64,000 nucleotides of DNA from NCBI RefSeq assembly GCF_018860825.1, contig NZ_JAHKPZ010000004.1, forward strand, positions 124,001 through 188,000, given 5' to 3'. Each line of letters begins with the position of its first letter. Within the stretch, counting starts at the first letter, position 1. Both the position numbers and the translations under genes were made by a program. The notes under the pieces are model-generated. The model saw only the letters and a list, made by a program, of their open reading frames with translations, was not told where the DNA came from and did no database searches. This document shows positions 25,450-34,544 of this stretch, piece by piece. Source of the stretch: Lacinutrix sp. C3R15 (GTDB taxonomy: Bacteria > Bacteroidota > Bacteroidia > Flavobacteriales > Flavobacteriaceae).

Positions 25450-26951
25450 TGCTATCAATAAAAGCAGCCTTAGCAAAACCATTTGCAAAACAGGTGTATA
25501 AGTCCATACAAAAATGGGCTAATAACCCTGTAGAAACTCAAAACAAAGTGTTTCAAAAACTAATTAGTGATGCTGCAGCAACACAATTTGGTAAAGACCA
25601 TGATTTTATTAGTATTAATAATCATGAAGACTTTGTTAAACGGGTTCCAGTTAGAGATTATGAAGACTTAAAGCCGTATGTAGAAAGAGTAGTTGCTGGC
25701 GAAGAAAATATATTATGGAAAGGCAAGCCTATTTATTTTGCTAAAACTTCAGGTACAACCTCTGGAGCAAAATACATTCCTATAACCAAAGATAGCATGC
25801 CAACACATATAGAAGCAGCTAGAAATGCTATTTTAATGTATATACATGAAACAGGTAATGCTAAGTTTGTAGATGGTAAAATGATTTTTTTACAAGGCTC
25901 TCCAATTCTAGAAAAGAAAAATGGCATACAACTAGGAAGACTCTCAGGCATTGTTGCACATTATGTGCCAAAATACCTTCAAAAAAACAGAATGCCTTCA
26001 CTAAAAACCAATTGTATTGAAGATTGGGAAACGAAAGTAAATGCTATAGTTGAAGAAACTTTACCAGAAAATATGACTATCATTTCTGGAATTCCTTCTT
26101 GGGTACAAATGTATTTTGAAAAGCTTCAAGAAAAAACAGGAAAAAAAGTAGGCGACATTTTTAAAAACTTCAACTTATTTATTTTTGGTGGTGTAAACTA
26201 CGAACCTTACAGAGCTAAATTTGAAAATTTAATAGGAAGAAAAGTAGATAGTATAGAATTGTATCCTGCAAGTGAAGGCTTTTTTGCTTATCAAGATAAA
26301 CAAAACGTAAAAGGAATGCTACTACAATTAAACTCTGGTATTTTTTATGAGTTTATAAAAGCAGACGATTTTTTTAACGAAAACCCTAAGCGTATTACTA
26401 TAAAAAATGTAGAAATAGGTGTAAATTATGTAATGTTAATATCTAGCAATGCAGGACTTTGGGCTTATAATATAGGAGATACAGTACAGTTTACTTCAAC
26501 AAAACCATATCGAGTTATTGTTTCAGGTAGAATTAAACATTTTATTTCAGCTTTTGGCGAGCATGTAATTGGTAAAGAAGTAGAACAGGCAATACAAGAA
26601 GCTTTAATTACAAGTGATGCAGAAGTTTCTGAGTTTTCAGTAGCACCACAAATTAACCCAACACAAGGCTTACCATATCATGAATGGTTTATAGAATTTG
26701 AAAAAGAACCTGAAAACATTTCCGTATTAGCGCAAAAAATAGATGCTTCTTTACAAAAACAAAATAGTTATTATTTAGACTTAATTGCTGGTAAAGTTTT
26801 ACAACCATTAAAGATTACTTTAGTTAAAAAAGGTGGTTTTCAGGACTATATGAAATCTATTGGTAAGCTAGGCGGACAAAATAAATTACCACGACTATCT
26901 AACGACAGAAAATTAGTTGATGATTTAGAAACATTAAATCTCATTAAATAA
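25449..26951 (+). CDS. GH3-family acyl-adenylate-forming enzyme
   Basis: The 500-residue protein belongs to the GH3 family ('auxin-responsive promoter' family), known in plants for joining amino acids to acyl hormones. The adenylate-binding loop is FAKTSGTTSGAK (about 97-108), followed by YPASEGFFAY and a GLWAYNIGDTVQF block. The bacterial members have no established substrate. Start and stop codons of the operon overlap (TAATG), indicating coupled translation with the hydrolase. It is cytoplasmic. The family call is strong; the reaction is inferred from the fold only. Confidence 0.9.
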   Translation: MLSIKAALAKPFAKQVYKSIQKWANNPVETQNKVFQKLISDAAATQFGKDHDFISINNHEDFVKRVPVRDYEDLKPYVERVVAGEENILWKGKPIYFAKTSGTTSGAKYIPITKDSMPTHIEAARNAILMYIHETGNAKFVDGKMIFLQGSPILEKKNGIQLGRLSGIVAHYVPKYLQKNRMPSLKTNCIEDWETKVNAIVEETLPENMTIISGIPSWVQMYFEKLQEKTGKKVGDIFKNFNLFIFGGVNYEPYRAKFENLIGRKVDSIELYPASEGFFAYQDKQNVKGMLLQLNSGIFYEFIKADDFFNENPKRITIKNVEIGVNYVMLISSNAGLWAYNIGDTVQFTSTKPYRVIVSGRIKHFISAFGEHVIGKEVEQAIQEALITSDAEVSEFSVAPQINPTQGLPYHEWFIEFEKEPENISVLAQKIDASLQKQNSYYLDLIAGKVLQPLKITLVKKGGFQDYMKSIGKLGGQNKLPRLSNDRKLVDDLETLNLIK

Positions 26952-26955
26952 TTCT

Positions 26956-26963
26956 ATATTTGT
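26956..26963 (+). promoter_or_regulatory. Possible internal -7 element before DUF6909
   Basis: TATATTTG lies in the 28-bp gap between GH3 and the next gene. No -33 box is evident, so the operon may simply read through. Confidence 0.35.
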
Positions 26964-26979
26964 AGGTTAAATAAAGTAT

Positions 26980-28668
26980 ATGAGTAACAAAAAACATCAT
27001 GCAAGAACGAGAGCTCAAGAAAGCTCAAATGCTATTGAGCGCATGTATATAACCATGAGACACCTCTTTAATCGTGGTTTTTATAAGCCAATGGGAGTTT
27101 CTGGTGAAACATTAAGAGAAGCTTTATTGCTACTAAGACCAGAAATTTATGGCTCTATTGGTGAAGAAAAAGCAGAACTTGAAGGGCTCCTTTATGTAGT
27201 TGATAGACTACCTGAAGGTATAGAAGAGTGTACCTTTATAAACTTAACAAGTGATGAAGGCTATGCAAACTCTCATTTTAAAGTTATTATTCCCCCAAAA
27301 AGAAGACGTAATTGCTATAGAATAGACGAAGAACAAATGAACATTGAGATTACTCGTGGTCGTTCTGAAATCTATGATATTCTAACACATCTTACCTTTC
27401 TTTTTGTAGAGTCTCATAAAATTAGCAAACGCGTTTTAATTGACGAAAACGGTGAAACTACTAGAGATTGGATAAAGCTTGAAAAAGCAGTAACTACTAA
27501 AAAGAAACTTACACAACAAGAGCGCGAAGTTGCAATAACACATACGGCTAATATTCTTGGGCGTACATTTAATGAGTTAAATGAGGTGTATGAAGATTTT
27601 GCTATACCTACACAACCAGAAAGATTATTACACATTGTGTATTGGTTAGGTAAATTAGCAATAGAAGAAGTGGTTAATAACAACAAAAGAACCGTTACAT
27701 TTAGTCCTGTATTAAGAGAGCGCTTAGGGCACCATATTCATGGTGAAATTTGGGCCAATAATATTAAAGCTATTTTACATAAAAACGGATTGCTTGAAAG
27801 ACCAATACATGTAATAAGTGCTAATATGCATAGTGTTATGAATACTCTTTTTGCACCAAGCGCATTAAAACCTTTAGCAGCTAAAAAAGATATTTTTCAA
27901 GTTTATGAAGCTATAAGCAATAAAGACAATGCAGACCTACGCAATAAAGTAACAAAAGAAGCGTTGCAAAAAGGAATGCTTTATATTAAAGATGAGTCTG
28001 GTACCAATATTAACGTGCAAGTTTTTGATACCGATAAAATAGATTTTTCTAAAATTGACATAGAAGTCAACCAAGAAAAATTAAAAAAAGAAAAACCAAT
28101 TATTTTGGTAATGGATTATGCTTTTGGTGAACAAGCTTATGAAACTATAGATGAGCTTTTAAAACCATACCAGCCTAACGGAAAGAAAACACATTTATAT
28201 GTAGATTCTATTTCTATAATGGGAAAAGCAGGAATTCTAGAAGGAGGAAAAGGAGATATTATGATACCTTCTGCACATATTTTTGAAGGGACAGCAGATA
28301 ACTACCCTTTTAAAAATGAATTGTGTAAAACAGATTTAGAAGGGCAAGGATTAAAAATATTTGAAGGAGCTATGATAACCGTTTTAGGTACATCATTACA
28401 AAACAAAGATATTTTAAAGTTCTTTCATAGCTCTACATGGAATGTGATTGGTCTAGAAATGGAAGGAGCGCATTACCAAAAAGCAATTCAAGCTGCTTCA
28501 AAAGTAAGAGGTAGTATTAATGAAGACGTTAAAGTGCGTTATGCGTATTATGCAAGTGATAACCCTTTAGAAACAGGAGGAACACTTGCTTCAGGAGGTT
28601 TAGGTACTTCAGGAGTCAAACCTACATATTTAATAACAAGAAAAATTTTACAACAAATATTTAACTAA
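26980..28668 (+). CDS. DUF6909 family protein with a nucleoside phosphorylase-like C-terminal half
   Basis: The 562-residue soluble protein matches what I know as DUF6909 in Flavobacteriia. The N-terminal half is helical and charged. The C-terminal half (about 365-562) has features of the PNP/MTA nucleosidase superfamily: VMDYAFGEQAYE at the first strand, KGDIMIPSAHIFEGT, GAMITVLGTSLQ, the GLEMEGAHY motif (491-499) and YYASDNPL. In that superfamily the MEG motif binds the ribose. The overall plan recalls AMP nucleosidase. A nucleosidase role is inference. It follows GH3 and precedes a Wzz-like gene by 5 bases. Confidence 0.75.
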   Translation: MSNKKHHARTRAQESSNAIERMYITMRHLFNRGFYKPMGVSGETLREALLLLRPEIYGSIGEEKAELEGLLYVVDRLPEGIEECTFINLTSDEGYANSHFKVIIPPKRRRNCYRIDEEQMNIEITRGRSEIYDILTHLTFLFVESHKISKRVLIDENGETTRDWIKLEKAVTTKKKLTQQEREVAITHTANILGRTFNELNEVYEDFAIPTQPERLLHIVYWLGKLAIEEVVNNNKRTVTFSPVLRERLGHHIHGEIWANNIKAILHKNGLLERPIHVISANMHSVMNTLFAPSALKPLAAKKDIFQVYEAISNKDNADLRNKVTKEALQKGMLYIKDESGTNINVQVFDTDKIDFSKIDIEVNQEKLKKEKPIILVMDYAFGEQAYETIDELLKPYQPNGKKTHLYVDSISIMGKAGILEGGKGDIMIPSAHIFEGTADNYPFKNELCKTDLEGQGLKIFEGAMITVLGTSLQNKDILKFFHSSTWNVIGLEMEGAHYQKAIQAASKVRGSINEDVKVRYAYYASDNPLETGGTLASGGLGTSGVKPTYLITRKILQQIFN

Positions 28669-28673
28669 CCATT

Positions 28674-29732
28674 ATGAGTGAAAAACAAACAGAAACAAGT
28701 GCTTCAGATGAAATAGATTTAGGGCAACTTTTTAATGTTATAGGTAGTCTTTTTGATCGATTTACTAATTTTATTAAATCTATTTTTAAAGGAATACTTA
28801 GTTTTATAGTTTCTATTCTTAGAGTAGTAATTAAGAATTTTAAAATTATTTTAATAACGGTATTAGTTTCCGGTATCTTAGGATATGTTATTGAAAAAAT
28901 TAAACCTGCTACTTATGGTTCAAGTATGTTAGTTAAACCATATTTTGATTCTAAATTTCAGTTAGTAACTAACATAGACTATTTTAATGCTTTAATAGGT
29001 AATAAAGACTATACTACTTTATCAAATATTTTCCATTTAGATCAAGAATCTGTAAAACAGATTAAAAAATTTGAAATAGCTCCTGGTCCAGAAACAGAGA
29101 ATGATAGAATTATTCAATATGATAAGTTTATTAAATCTATAGATAGTATTAGAGCTGCAGATATTGAATTTGAAGATTTTGTTGAAAACAGAAGTATCTA
29201 TTCTGGTGATTTTTATGAAATTAATGTAGAGTCTTATAAAAAAGATATTTTTAGTTCTTTAGAAAAAGGACTAAACTCTTCTTTTACTAATGAGTATTCT
29301 TTAAAGAAAATGAAGAAAAGAGATTCATTAATTATCATTCAAAAAGAGAATATTTTAGCATCTATTCAAGAGTTAGATTCTTTACAGCAAATATATGTTA
29401 ACGTACTTAATGAAGAAGCTAAATCTGGAAGTGGTAACATAAATTTTGATGGAGGATATCCTTTAAAACAAGAAAAATCAAACACCAAAGAATATGAATT
29501 GTTAAATCAACAATTAAAACTAAGAACCGAATTAAGGGTGCTTGAAGAAAAGAAAATTGAAGAAGATGTTTTCTTTGATACTATATCTAGTTTTCAAAAA
29601 ATAGGAACAAAATCTGATAAAATTTCAGAAAAGTATAGTTTAATCTTTCCAATATTAGCTGTTATTTTCCTTTTGATTTTACATATAACTGTAACTATAG
29701 TTAAGTTTGTAAATGCTTATGGAAAAGAATAA
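28674..29732 (+). CDS. Wzz-like polysaccharide chain-length determinant family protein
   Basis: The 352-residue protein has one membrane helix at about 57-75 and another near the C-terminus at about 324-345. A large periplasmic coiled-coil-rich domain lies between them. This is the two-helix topology of polysaccharide co-polymerases (Wzz). It has no C-terminal kinase domain as in Wzc. The N-terminal 50 residues contain amphipathic helices. It starts 5 bases after DUF6909, yet lies 254 bp before the rhamnose genes, so it could belong to either. Role in chain-length control is inferred from topology and location. Confidence 0.6.
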   Translation: MSEKQTETSASDEIDLGQLFNVIGSLFDRFTNFIKSIFKGILSFIVSILRVVIKNFKIILITVLVSGILGYVIEKIKPATYGSSMLVKPYFDSKFQLVTNIDYFNALIGNKDYTTLSNIFHLDQESVKQIKKFEIAPGPETENDRIIQYDKFIKSIDSIRAADIEFEDFVENRSIYSGDFYEINVESYKKDIFSSLEKGLNSSFTNEYSLKKMKKRDSLIIIQKENILASIQELDSLQQIYVNVLNEEAKSGSGNINFDGGYPLKQEKSNTKEYELLNQQLKLRTELRVLEEKKIEEDVFFDTISSFQKIGTKSDKISEKYSLIFPILAVIFLLILHITVTIVKFVNAYGKE

Positions 29733-29877
29733 TGATTTAATTAAGGCAGCAGCCAGTTTTATTTGTTTGTGCAGCATATTTAAAAGCACTATAAATATTT
29801 TCTAAACATAGTACTTAAAAAGAAAGTTAAGCATAGATAATAAAGAAAAACTATTTAAAACACCTAGTAGCTAATTA

Positions 29878-29909
29878 ATTGTAATACAAACCAAAAAGCC
29901 ATACATTTG
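29878..29909 (+). promoter_or_regulatory. Candidate promoter of the rhamnose/sulfation operon
   Basis: TTG (29879-29881) is followed after 20 bases by TACATTTG (29902-29909). This is the best match in the 254-bp gap and would give a leader of about 70 bases before rfbB. Confidence 0.55.
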
Positions 29910-29915
29910 ATGTCT

Positions 29916-29941
29916 AATACGTTTAAAATAAATACGTTTAA
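29916..29941 (+). repeat. 11-bp direct repeat in the rfbB leader
   Basis: AATACGTTTAA occurs at 29916-29926 and again at 29931-29941, a 15-bp period just downstream of the candidate promoter. It could be an operator or a chance repeat. Confidence 0.5.
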
Positions 29942-29986
29942 GGAATAGCTTACTTAAAATTTAATAAAATATAAAAATATAAAAGA

Positions 29987-31039
29987 ATGCATAGTAAAAC
30001 GATATTAATTACAGGAGGAGCAGGTTTTATAGGGTCTCATGTTGTAAGGTTGTTTGTTGAAAAATACCCAGATTATAAAATAATTAATTTAGACGCTTTA
30101 ACATATGCAGGTAATCTTGAGAATTTAACTGATATTGAAGCAGCAGCAAATTATACTTTTGTAAAAGGAGATATCACAGACGAAGGTTTTATCAATTCTC
30201 TTTTTGAAACGCATAAATTTGATAGTGTTATTCACTTAGCAGCAGAATCTCATGTAGATCGATCTATAAAAGACCCTTTAGCATTTGTTAGAACCAATGT
30301 GATTGGTACCATGATATTGTTAAATGCTTTTAAAGCACTTTGGAAAGATGATTTTACAAACAAATTATTTTACCACATAAGTACAGATGAGGTATATGGT
30401 ACTTTAGGTGAAACGGGTTTGTTTGAAGAAACTACTTCTTATGATCCAAACTCACCATATTCGGCTTCAAAAGCCAGTTCAGACCACTTTGTAAGAGCTT
30501 ATGGTGAAACCTACGGAATGCCTTATGTTATAACAAACTGTTCTAATAATTATGGGCAAAATCAATTCCCAGAAAAACTAATTCCATTGTTTATCAATAA
30601 CATTATCAACCACAAACCTTTACCTGTTTATGGTGATGGAAATTACACTAGAGATTGGTTGTATGTTGTAGATCATGCTATTGCAATAGATTTAGTTTTC
30701 CATGAAGGAAAGCATGGAGATACGTATAATATTGGAGGGTTCAACGAGTGGAAAAATATTGATTTAGTAAAACTCCTTTGCCAACAAATGGATGTTGCTT
30801 TAGGAAGAGAAAAAGGTTCTTCAGAAAAATTAATAACATATGTTAAAGATCGTCCAGGACACGATTTACGTTATGCTATTGATGCATCTAAAATAAATAA
30901 AGAATTAGGATGGAAACCATCGGTAACCTTTGAGCAAGGTTTAAAGATAACTATAGACTGGTATTTAAATAATGAAGACTGGTTAAATAGCGTTACAAGT
31001 GGAGCCTATCAAACATACTACCAAAAACAATATAGCTAA
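29987..31039 (+). CDS. rfbB: dTDP-glucose 4,6-dehydratase
   Basis: The 350-residue short-chain dehydrogenase/reductase makes dTDP-4-keto-6-deoxyglucose, the second step of dTDP-L-rhamnose synthesis. The NAD-binding motif GGAGFIGS (8-15) is present, together with the catalytic-site STDEVYG segment and the YxxxK motif in YSASKASSDH. Sequence and length match RfbB/RmlB. It is the first gene of a contiguous rhamnose set and of the whole polysaccharide locus, with a plausible promoter upstream. Confidence 0.96.
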   Translation: MHSKTILITGGAGFIGSHVVRLFVEKYPDYKIINLDALTYAGNLENLTDIEAAANYTFVKGDITDEGFINSLFETHKFDSVIHLAAESHVDRSIKDPLAFVRTNVIGTMILLNAFKALWKDDFTNKLFYHISTDEVYGTLGETGLFEETTSYDPNSPYSASKASSDHFVRAYGETYGMPYVITNCSNNYGQNQFPEKLIPLFINNIINHKPLPVYGDGNYTRDWLYVVDHAIAIDLVFHEGKHGDTYNIGGFNEWKNIDLVKLLCQQMDVALGREKGSSEKLITYVKDRPGHDLRYAIDASKINKELGWKPSVTFEQGLKITIDWYLNNEDWLNSVTSGAYQTYYQKQYS

Positions 31040-31054
31040 AATATAAAACATAAC

Positions 31055-31918
31055 ATGAAAGGAATAATACTAGCAGGAGGTTCTGGTACAAGACTTCATC
31101 CATTAACACTTGCTGTAAGTAAGCAATTAATGCCTATTTACGACAAGCCAATGATTTACTATCCGTTATCCACTTTAATGTGGTCTGGAATTAAAGATAT
31201 TCTTATAATATCTACACCACATGATTTACCTTTATTTGAACAACTTTTAGGAGACGGAAAAAAGTTTGGTTGTAATTTTGAGTACGCAGTACAAGAAGCA
31301 CCAAACGGTTTAGCAGAAGCTTTTGTTATTGGAGCAGATTTTATTGGTGATGATAAAGTAGCACTTATTTTAGGAGATAATATCTTTTATGGCACAGGAT
31401 TAGAACAATTATTACAAGCCAATAATGATCCAGAAGGAGGTATTATTTACGCATACCACGTGCACGACCCAGAACGTTATGGTGTAGCAGAATTTGATGA
31501 AGAAGGAAAGGTTATTTCTATTGAAGAAAAACCAGTAAAACCAAAATCAAACTACGCAGTTCCTGGAATTTATTTTTATGATAATTCTGTTGTCGAAATT
31601 GCAAAAAACATAAAGCCTAGTCATAGAGGTGAATTAGAAATTACAGACGTTAATAAAGAGTACCTAAAACAAGGAAAACTTAAAGTTAGTGTCTTAGATA
31701 AAGGTACAGCTTGGTTAGATACAGGAACCTTTAACTCCCTAATGCAAGCATCTCAATTTGTGCAAGTAATTGAAGAAAGACAAGGCTTAAAAATTGGAGC
31801 AATTGAAGAGGTAGCTTTTAGAATGGGGTATATCAATAAAGAAGAATTTAACACCTTAATACAACCACTAATTAAAAGCGGTTATGGTAAGCATTTATTA
31901 AGTATTTTAGAAAAATAA
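31055..31918 (+). CDS. rfbA: Glucose-1-phosphate thymidylyltransferase
   Basis: The 287-residue nucleotidyltransferase makes dTDP-glucose from dTTP and glucose-1-phosphate, the first step toward dTDP-L-rhamnose. The N-terminal signature [13 protein letters not shown] (about 6-18) is followed by [18 protein letters not shown], and EKP is seen at about 157. These are diagnostic of RfbA/RmlA, and length is normal. It lies 15 bp after rfbB and 1 bp before rfbC, clearly in one operon. Confidence 0.96.
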   Translation: MKGIILAGGSGTRLHPLTLAVSKQLMPIYDKPMIYYPLSTLMWSGIKDILIISTPHDLPLFEQLLGDGKKFGCNFEYAVQEAPNGLAEAFVIGADFIGDDKVALILGDNIFYGTGLEQLLQANNDPEGGIIYAYHVHDPERYGVAEFDEEGKVISIEEKPVKPKSNYAVPGIYFYDNSVVEIAKNIKPSHRGELEITDVNKEYLKQGKLKVSVLDKGTAWLDTGTFNSLMQASQFVQVIEERQGLKIGAIEEVAFRMGYINKEEFNTLIQPLIKSGYGKHLLSILEK

Positions 31919-31919
31919 T

Positions 31920-32465
31920 ATGAAGGCAACAGAAACTAAACTAGAAGGCTGTTTTGTTTTAGAACCAACAATTTTTGAAGACAAAAGAGGTTACTTTTTT
32001 GAAAGTTTTAACCAAGAAAAATTTAATACTCTAATTAATAAAAATGTAGCATTTGTTCAAGATAATGAGTCCTTTTCTTCAAAAGGAGTGTTAAGAGGAT
32101 TGCATTATCAAGTAGGTGCGCATGCACAAGCAAAATTAGTTCGCGTAATTAAAGGAAAAGTTTTAGATGTAGCTGTAGATGTTAGAGCTAATTCAAAAAC
32201 ATTTGGGCAACATGTAGCTGTAGAGTTATCAGAAGATAACAAGAAACAACTATTTGTACCAAGAGGATTTGCTCATGGTTTTATTGTATTAAGTGATACT
32301 GCAATATTTTCTTATAAATGCGATAACTTGTATAATAAAGAATCTGAAGGAGGAATTATATACAATGATCCAAAATTAAATATTGACTGGCAATTGCCTG
32401 AAAACGAACTGCTTGTTTCACAAAAAGATGTCGTTTTACCAAATTTAGACAACGCTAGACTATGA
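31920..32465 (+). CDS. rfbC: dTDP-4-dehydrorhamnose 3,5-epimerase
   Basis: The 181-residue cupin-fold epimerase carries out the third step of dTDP-L-rhamnose synthesis. GYFFESFN (about 23-30), the catalytic-His segment LRGLHYQ (about 59-65) and the FVPRGFAHGF block identify RfbC/RmlC. It begins 1 base after rfbA and overlaps rfbD by 4 bases (ATGA), so translation is coupled. Confidence 0.96.
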   Translation: MKATETKLEGCFVLEPTIFEDKRGYFFESFNQEKFNTLINKNVAFVQDNESFSSKGVLRGLHYQVGAHAQAKLVRVIKGKVLDVAVDVRANSKTFGQHVAVELSEDNKKQLFVPRGFAHGFIVLSDTAIFSYKCDNLYNKESEGGIIYNDPKLNIDWQLPENELLVSQKDVVLPNLDNARL

Positions 32466-33319
32466 TAAATATCTTGGTGACAGGAGGAAACGGTCAATTA
32501 GCAACCTGTATAAAAGATCTGGAATCAACATATTCCGATTTAAACTTTATATACGCAAATTCAGCACAGTTAAATATTGCTGATTTTGATGCTGTACAAG
32601 ATTTTTTTAGTACTACAAACATTCAATATTGTATTAATTGCGCAGCTTACACTGCTGTAGATAAAGCAGAAAGTGACCAAGAAAAAGCAGAGGAAGTTAA
32701 TGTTCTTGGGTCAAAAAATCTTGCTATTGCTTGCGCAGAAAATAATGTAACCTTAATTCAAGTATCTACAGACTTTGTGTTTAATGGAGAAAAATCTGTA
32801 GCATATACAGAAACAGATACCACAAACCCAACAGGAGTTTATGGAGAAACAAAATTAAAAGGAGAACTAGAAGTAGCTAAAAATCTAGAACAACATTTTA
32901 TAGTAAGAACATCTTGGTTGTATTCTGAAAATGGAAATAATTTCATGAAAACGATGATAAAACTATCAGAAGGAAGAGAGCTGTTAACTATCGTCGCCGA
33001 TCAAATAGGTACACCAACTTACGCAACAGATTTAGCAGAAACCATTATAAAAATTATAACTACTAATAACACGCAATACGGTATTTATCATTATAGTAAT
33101 GAGGGGGTTGCAAGTTGGTATGATTTTGCTAAAGCTATTTTTGAAGAAAGCAATATTAAAATTAAGGTATTACCAATACCATCTAAAGCATATCCAACAC
33201 CTGCAAAAAGACCACATTTTAGTGTGTTAGATAAAACCAAAATAAAAACGAATCTTCAAATGGAAATACCATATTGGAGAGACAGTTTAAAAAAAGCATT
33301 AGCAAAAAGTTATGAATAA
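32462..33319 (+). CDS. rfbD: dTDP-4-dehydrorhamnose reductase
   Basis: The 285-residue short-chain reductase makes dTDP-L-rhamnose, the last step of the pathway. The NADPH motif GGNGQLA (7-13), the STDFVFNG segment (usual form STDYVFDG) and the YGETKLKGE catalytic motif are present. It overlaps rfbC by 4 bases and, notably, overlaps cysQ by 8 bases, so rhamnose synthesis is physically coupled to the sulfate-activation genes that follow. Confidence 0.95.
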   Translation: MINILVTGGNGQLATCIKDLESTYSDLNFIYANSAQLNIADFDAVQDFFSTTNIQYCINCAAYTAVDKAESDQEKAEEVNVLGSKNLAIACAENNVTLIQVSTDFVFNGEKSVAYTETDTTNPTGVYGETKLKGELEVAKNLEQHFIVRTSWLYSENGNNFMKTMIKLSEGRELLTIVADQIGTPTYATDLAETIIKIITTNNTQYGIYHYSNEGVASWYDFAKAIFEESNIKIKVLPIPSKAYPTPAKRPHFSVLDKTKIKTNLQMEIPYWRDSLKKALAKSYE

Positions 33320-34106
33320 AGATTTAGAAATAGCTATACAAGCAAGTTTAAAAGCAGGAAAAGTAATCATGCAAGTGTATGATACCGCTTTTAATGTTGA
33401 GATTAAAGATGATAAATCACCTTTAACAGAAGCTGATAAAAAAGCTAATGATGTTATAAACTCTTATCTAGTTAATACCGAGTTTCCAATTATTAGCGAA
33501 GAAAATAAACAAATAGATTACGCTACTAGAAAAACATGGTCTACTTGTTGGGTAGTAGATCCTGTTGATGGTACCAAAGAATTTATTAAACGTAACGGAG
33601 AATTTACAGTAAATATAGCTTTAGTTACTAATGGTAAACCAGTATTAGGCGTTATTTATGTACCAGCAACTAAAACTATTTATGTTGCCGATGTAACCAA
33701 CAAAGAAGCTTTTAAAACAGAAGTAAGTTCCCATGATGCAACTTTAGACGAAGTTATTAAAGGAGCAATAAAATTAGAACCAAAAGCATTAGGTTCTAAC
33801 CCTGTGCAAGTGGTAGGTAGTCGCTCGCACATGAGTCAAGAAACATTAGATTTTGTAGACTCTATTAAAAAAGAAGGAAAAGACGTTGAAGTAGTTTCTA
33901 AAGGAAGCTCATTAAAATTCTGCCTTGTTGCAGAAGGTAACGCAGACGTATACCCAAGATTTGCTCCTACTATGGAATGGGATACAGCAGCTGGACAAGC
34001 AATTTGTAATGCTGTTGGTGTAGATGTTATTTCACAAGAAACAAACCAATCTCTTTTATATAACAAAGAAAATCTATTAAACCCTTGGTTTTTAGTTAGT
34101 AAATAA
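33312..34106 (+). CDS. cysQ: 3'(2'),5'-bisphosphate nucleotidase CysQ
   Basis: The 264-residue magnesium-dependent phosphatase of the inositol monophosphatase fold removes the 3' phosphate from PAP, the by-product of sulfotransferases and PAPS reductase. The metal site is EE (63-64) with DPVDGT (83-88), and a C-terminal EWDTAA motif is present. SPLTEAD (36-42) is also typical of CysQ. Overlaps of 8 bases with rfbD and 1 base with the DUF2061 gene fix it in this operon. With cysC, cysDN and a sulfotransferase nearby, its likely job is clearing PAP produced by sulfation. Confidence 0.94.
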   Translation: MNKDLEIAIQASLKAGKVIMQVYDTAFNVEIKDDKSPLTEADKKANDVINSYLVNTEFPIISEENKQIDYATRKTWSTCWVVDPVDGTKEFIKRNGEFTVNIALVTNGKPVLGVIYVPATKTIYVADVTNKEAFKTEVSSHDATLDEVIKGAIKLEPKALGSNPVQVVGSRSHMSQETLDFVDSIKKEGKDVEVVSKGSSLKFCLVAEGNADVYPRFAPTMEWDTAAGQAICNAVGVDVISQETNQSLLYNKENLLNPWFLVSK

Positions 34107-34531
34107 TGGCAGATATATCTTATAAGAGACATATAGCTAAAACAATTACTTGGAGGTTTGTAGGTACCATAGATACTATTATTTTATCCTGGATAATCTC
34201 AGGAGACCCTTTTACAGGCCTAAAGATAGGTTTTGCTGAGGTTATTACTAAAATGACTTTATATTACCTGCATGAACGTGTTTGGTTTAAAATAAACCTT
34301 TCTAAAGAAGGAGAAGTTTTAGAAAGCAGAAAACGCCACATTGCAAAAACAGTAACATGGCGTTTTATTGGTACTATGGATACTATGTTACTAGCTTGGT
34401 TAATTTCAGGAGATCCATTAACAGGTCTTAAAATAGGATTTGCAGAAGTGGTAACAAAAATGTTGTTGTATTATTTACACGAACGTGTTTGGTATAAAAT
34501 AAATTTTGGACTTGTAGAACGTACAAAATAA
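34106..34531 (+). CDS. Tandem DUF2061 membrane protein
   Basis: The 141-residue protein is two near-identical DUF2061 units in a row (about residues 6-65 and 76-135). Each starts KRHIAKT(I/V)TWRF(V/I)GT and ends GLKIGFAEV(I/V)TKM followed by YYLHERVW(F/Y)KI. Each unit carries one to two membrane helices. DUF2061 is normally a single unit of unknown function. It starts with the overlap TAATG after cysQ and precedes cysC by 13 bp, which ties it to sulfate activation. A membrane role in sulfate or nucleotide handling is possible but not shown. Confidence 0.9.
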   Translation: MADISYKRHIAKTITWRFVGTIDTIILSWIISGDPFTGLKIGFAEVITKMTLYYLHERVWFKINLSKEGEVLESRKRHIAKTVTWRFIGTMDTMLLAWLISGDPLTGLKIGFAEVVTKMLLYYLHERVWYKINFGLVERTK

Positions 34532-34544
34532 TCAAAAGATACAG

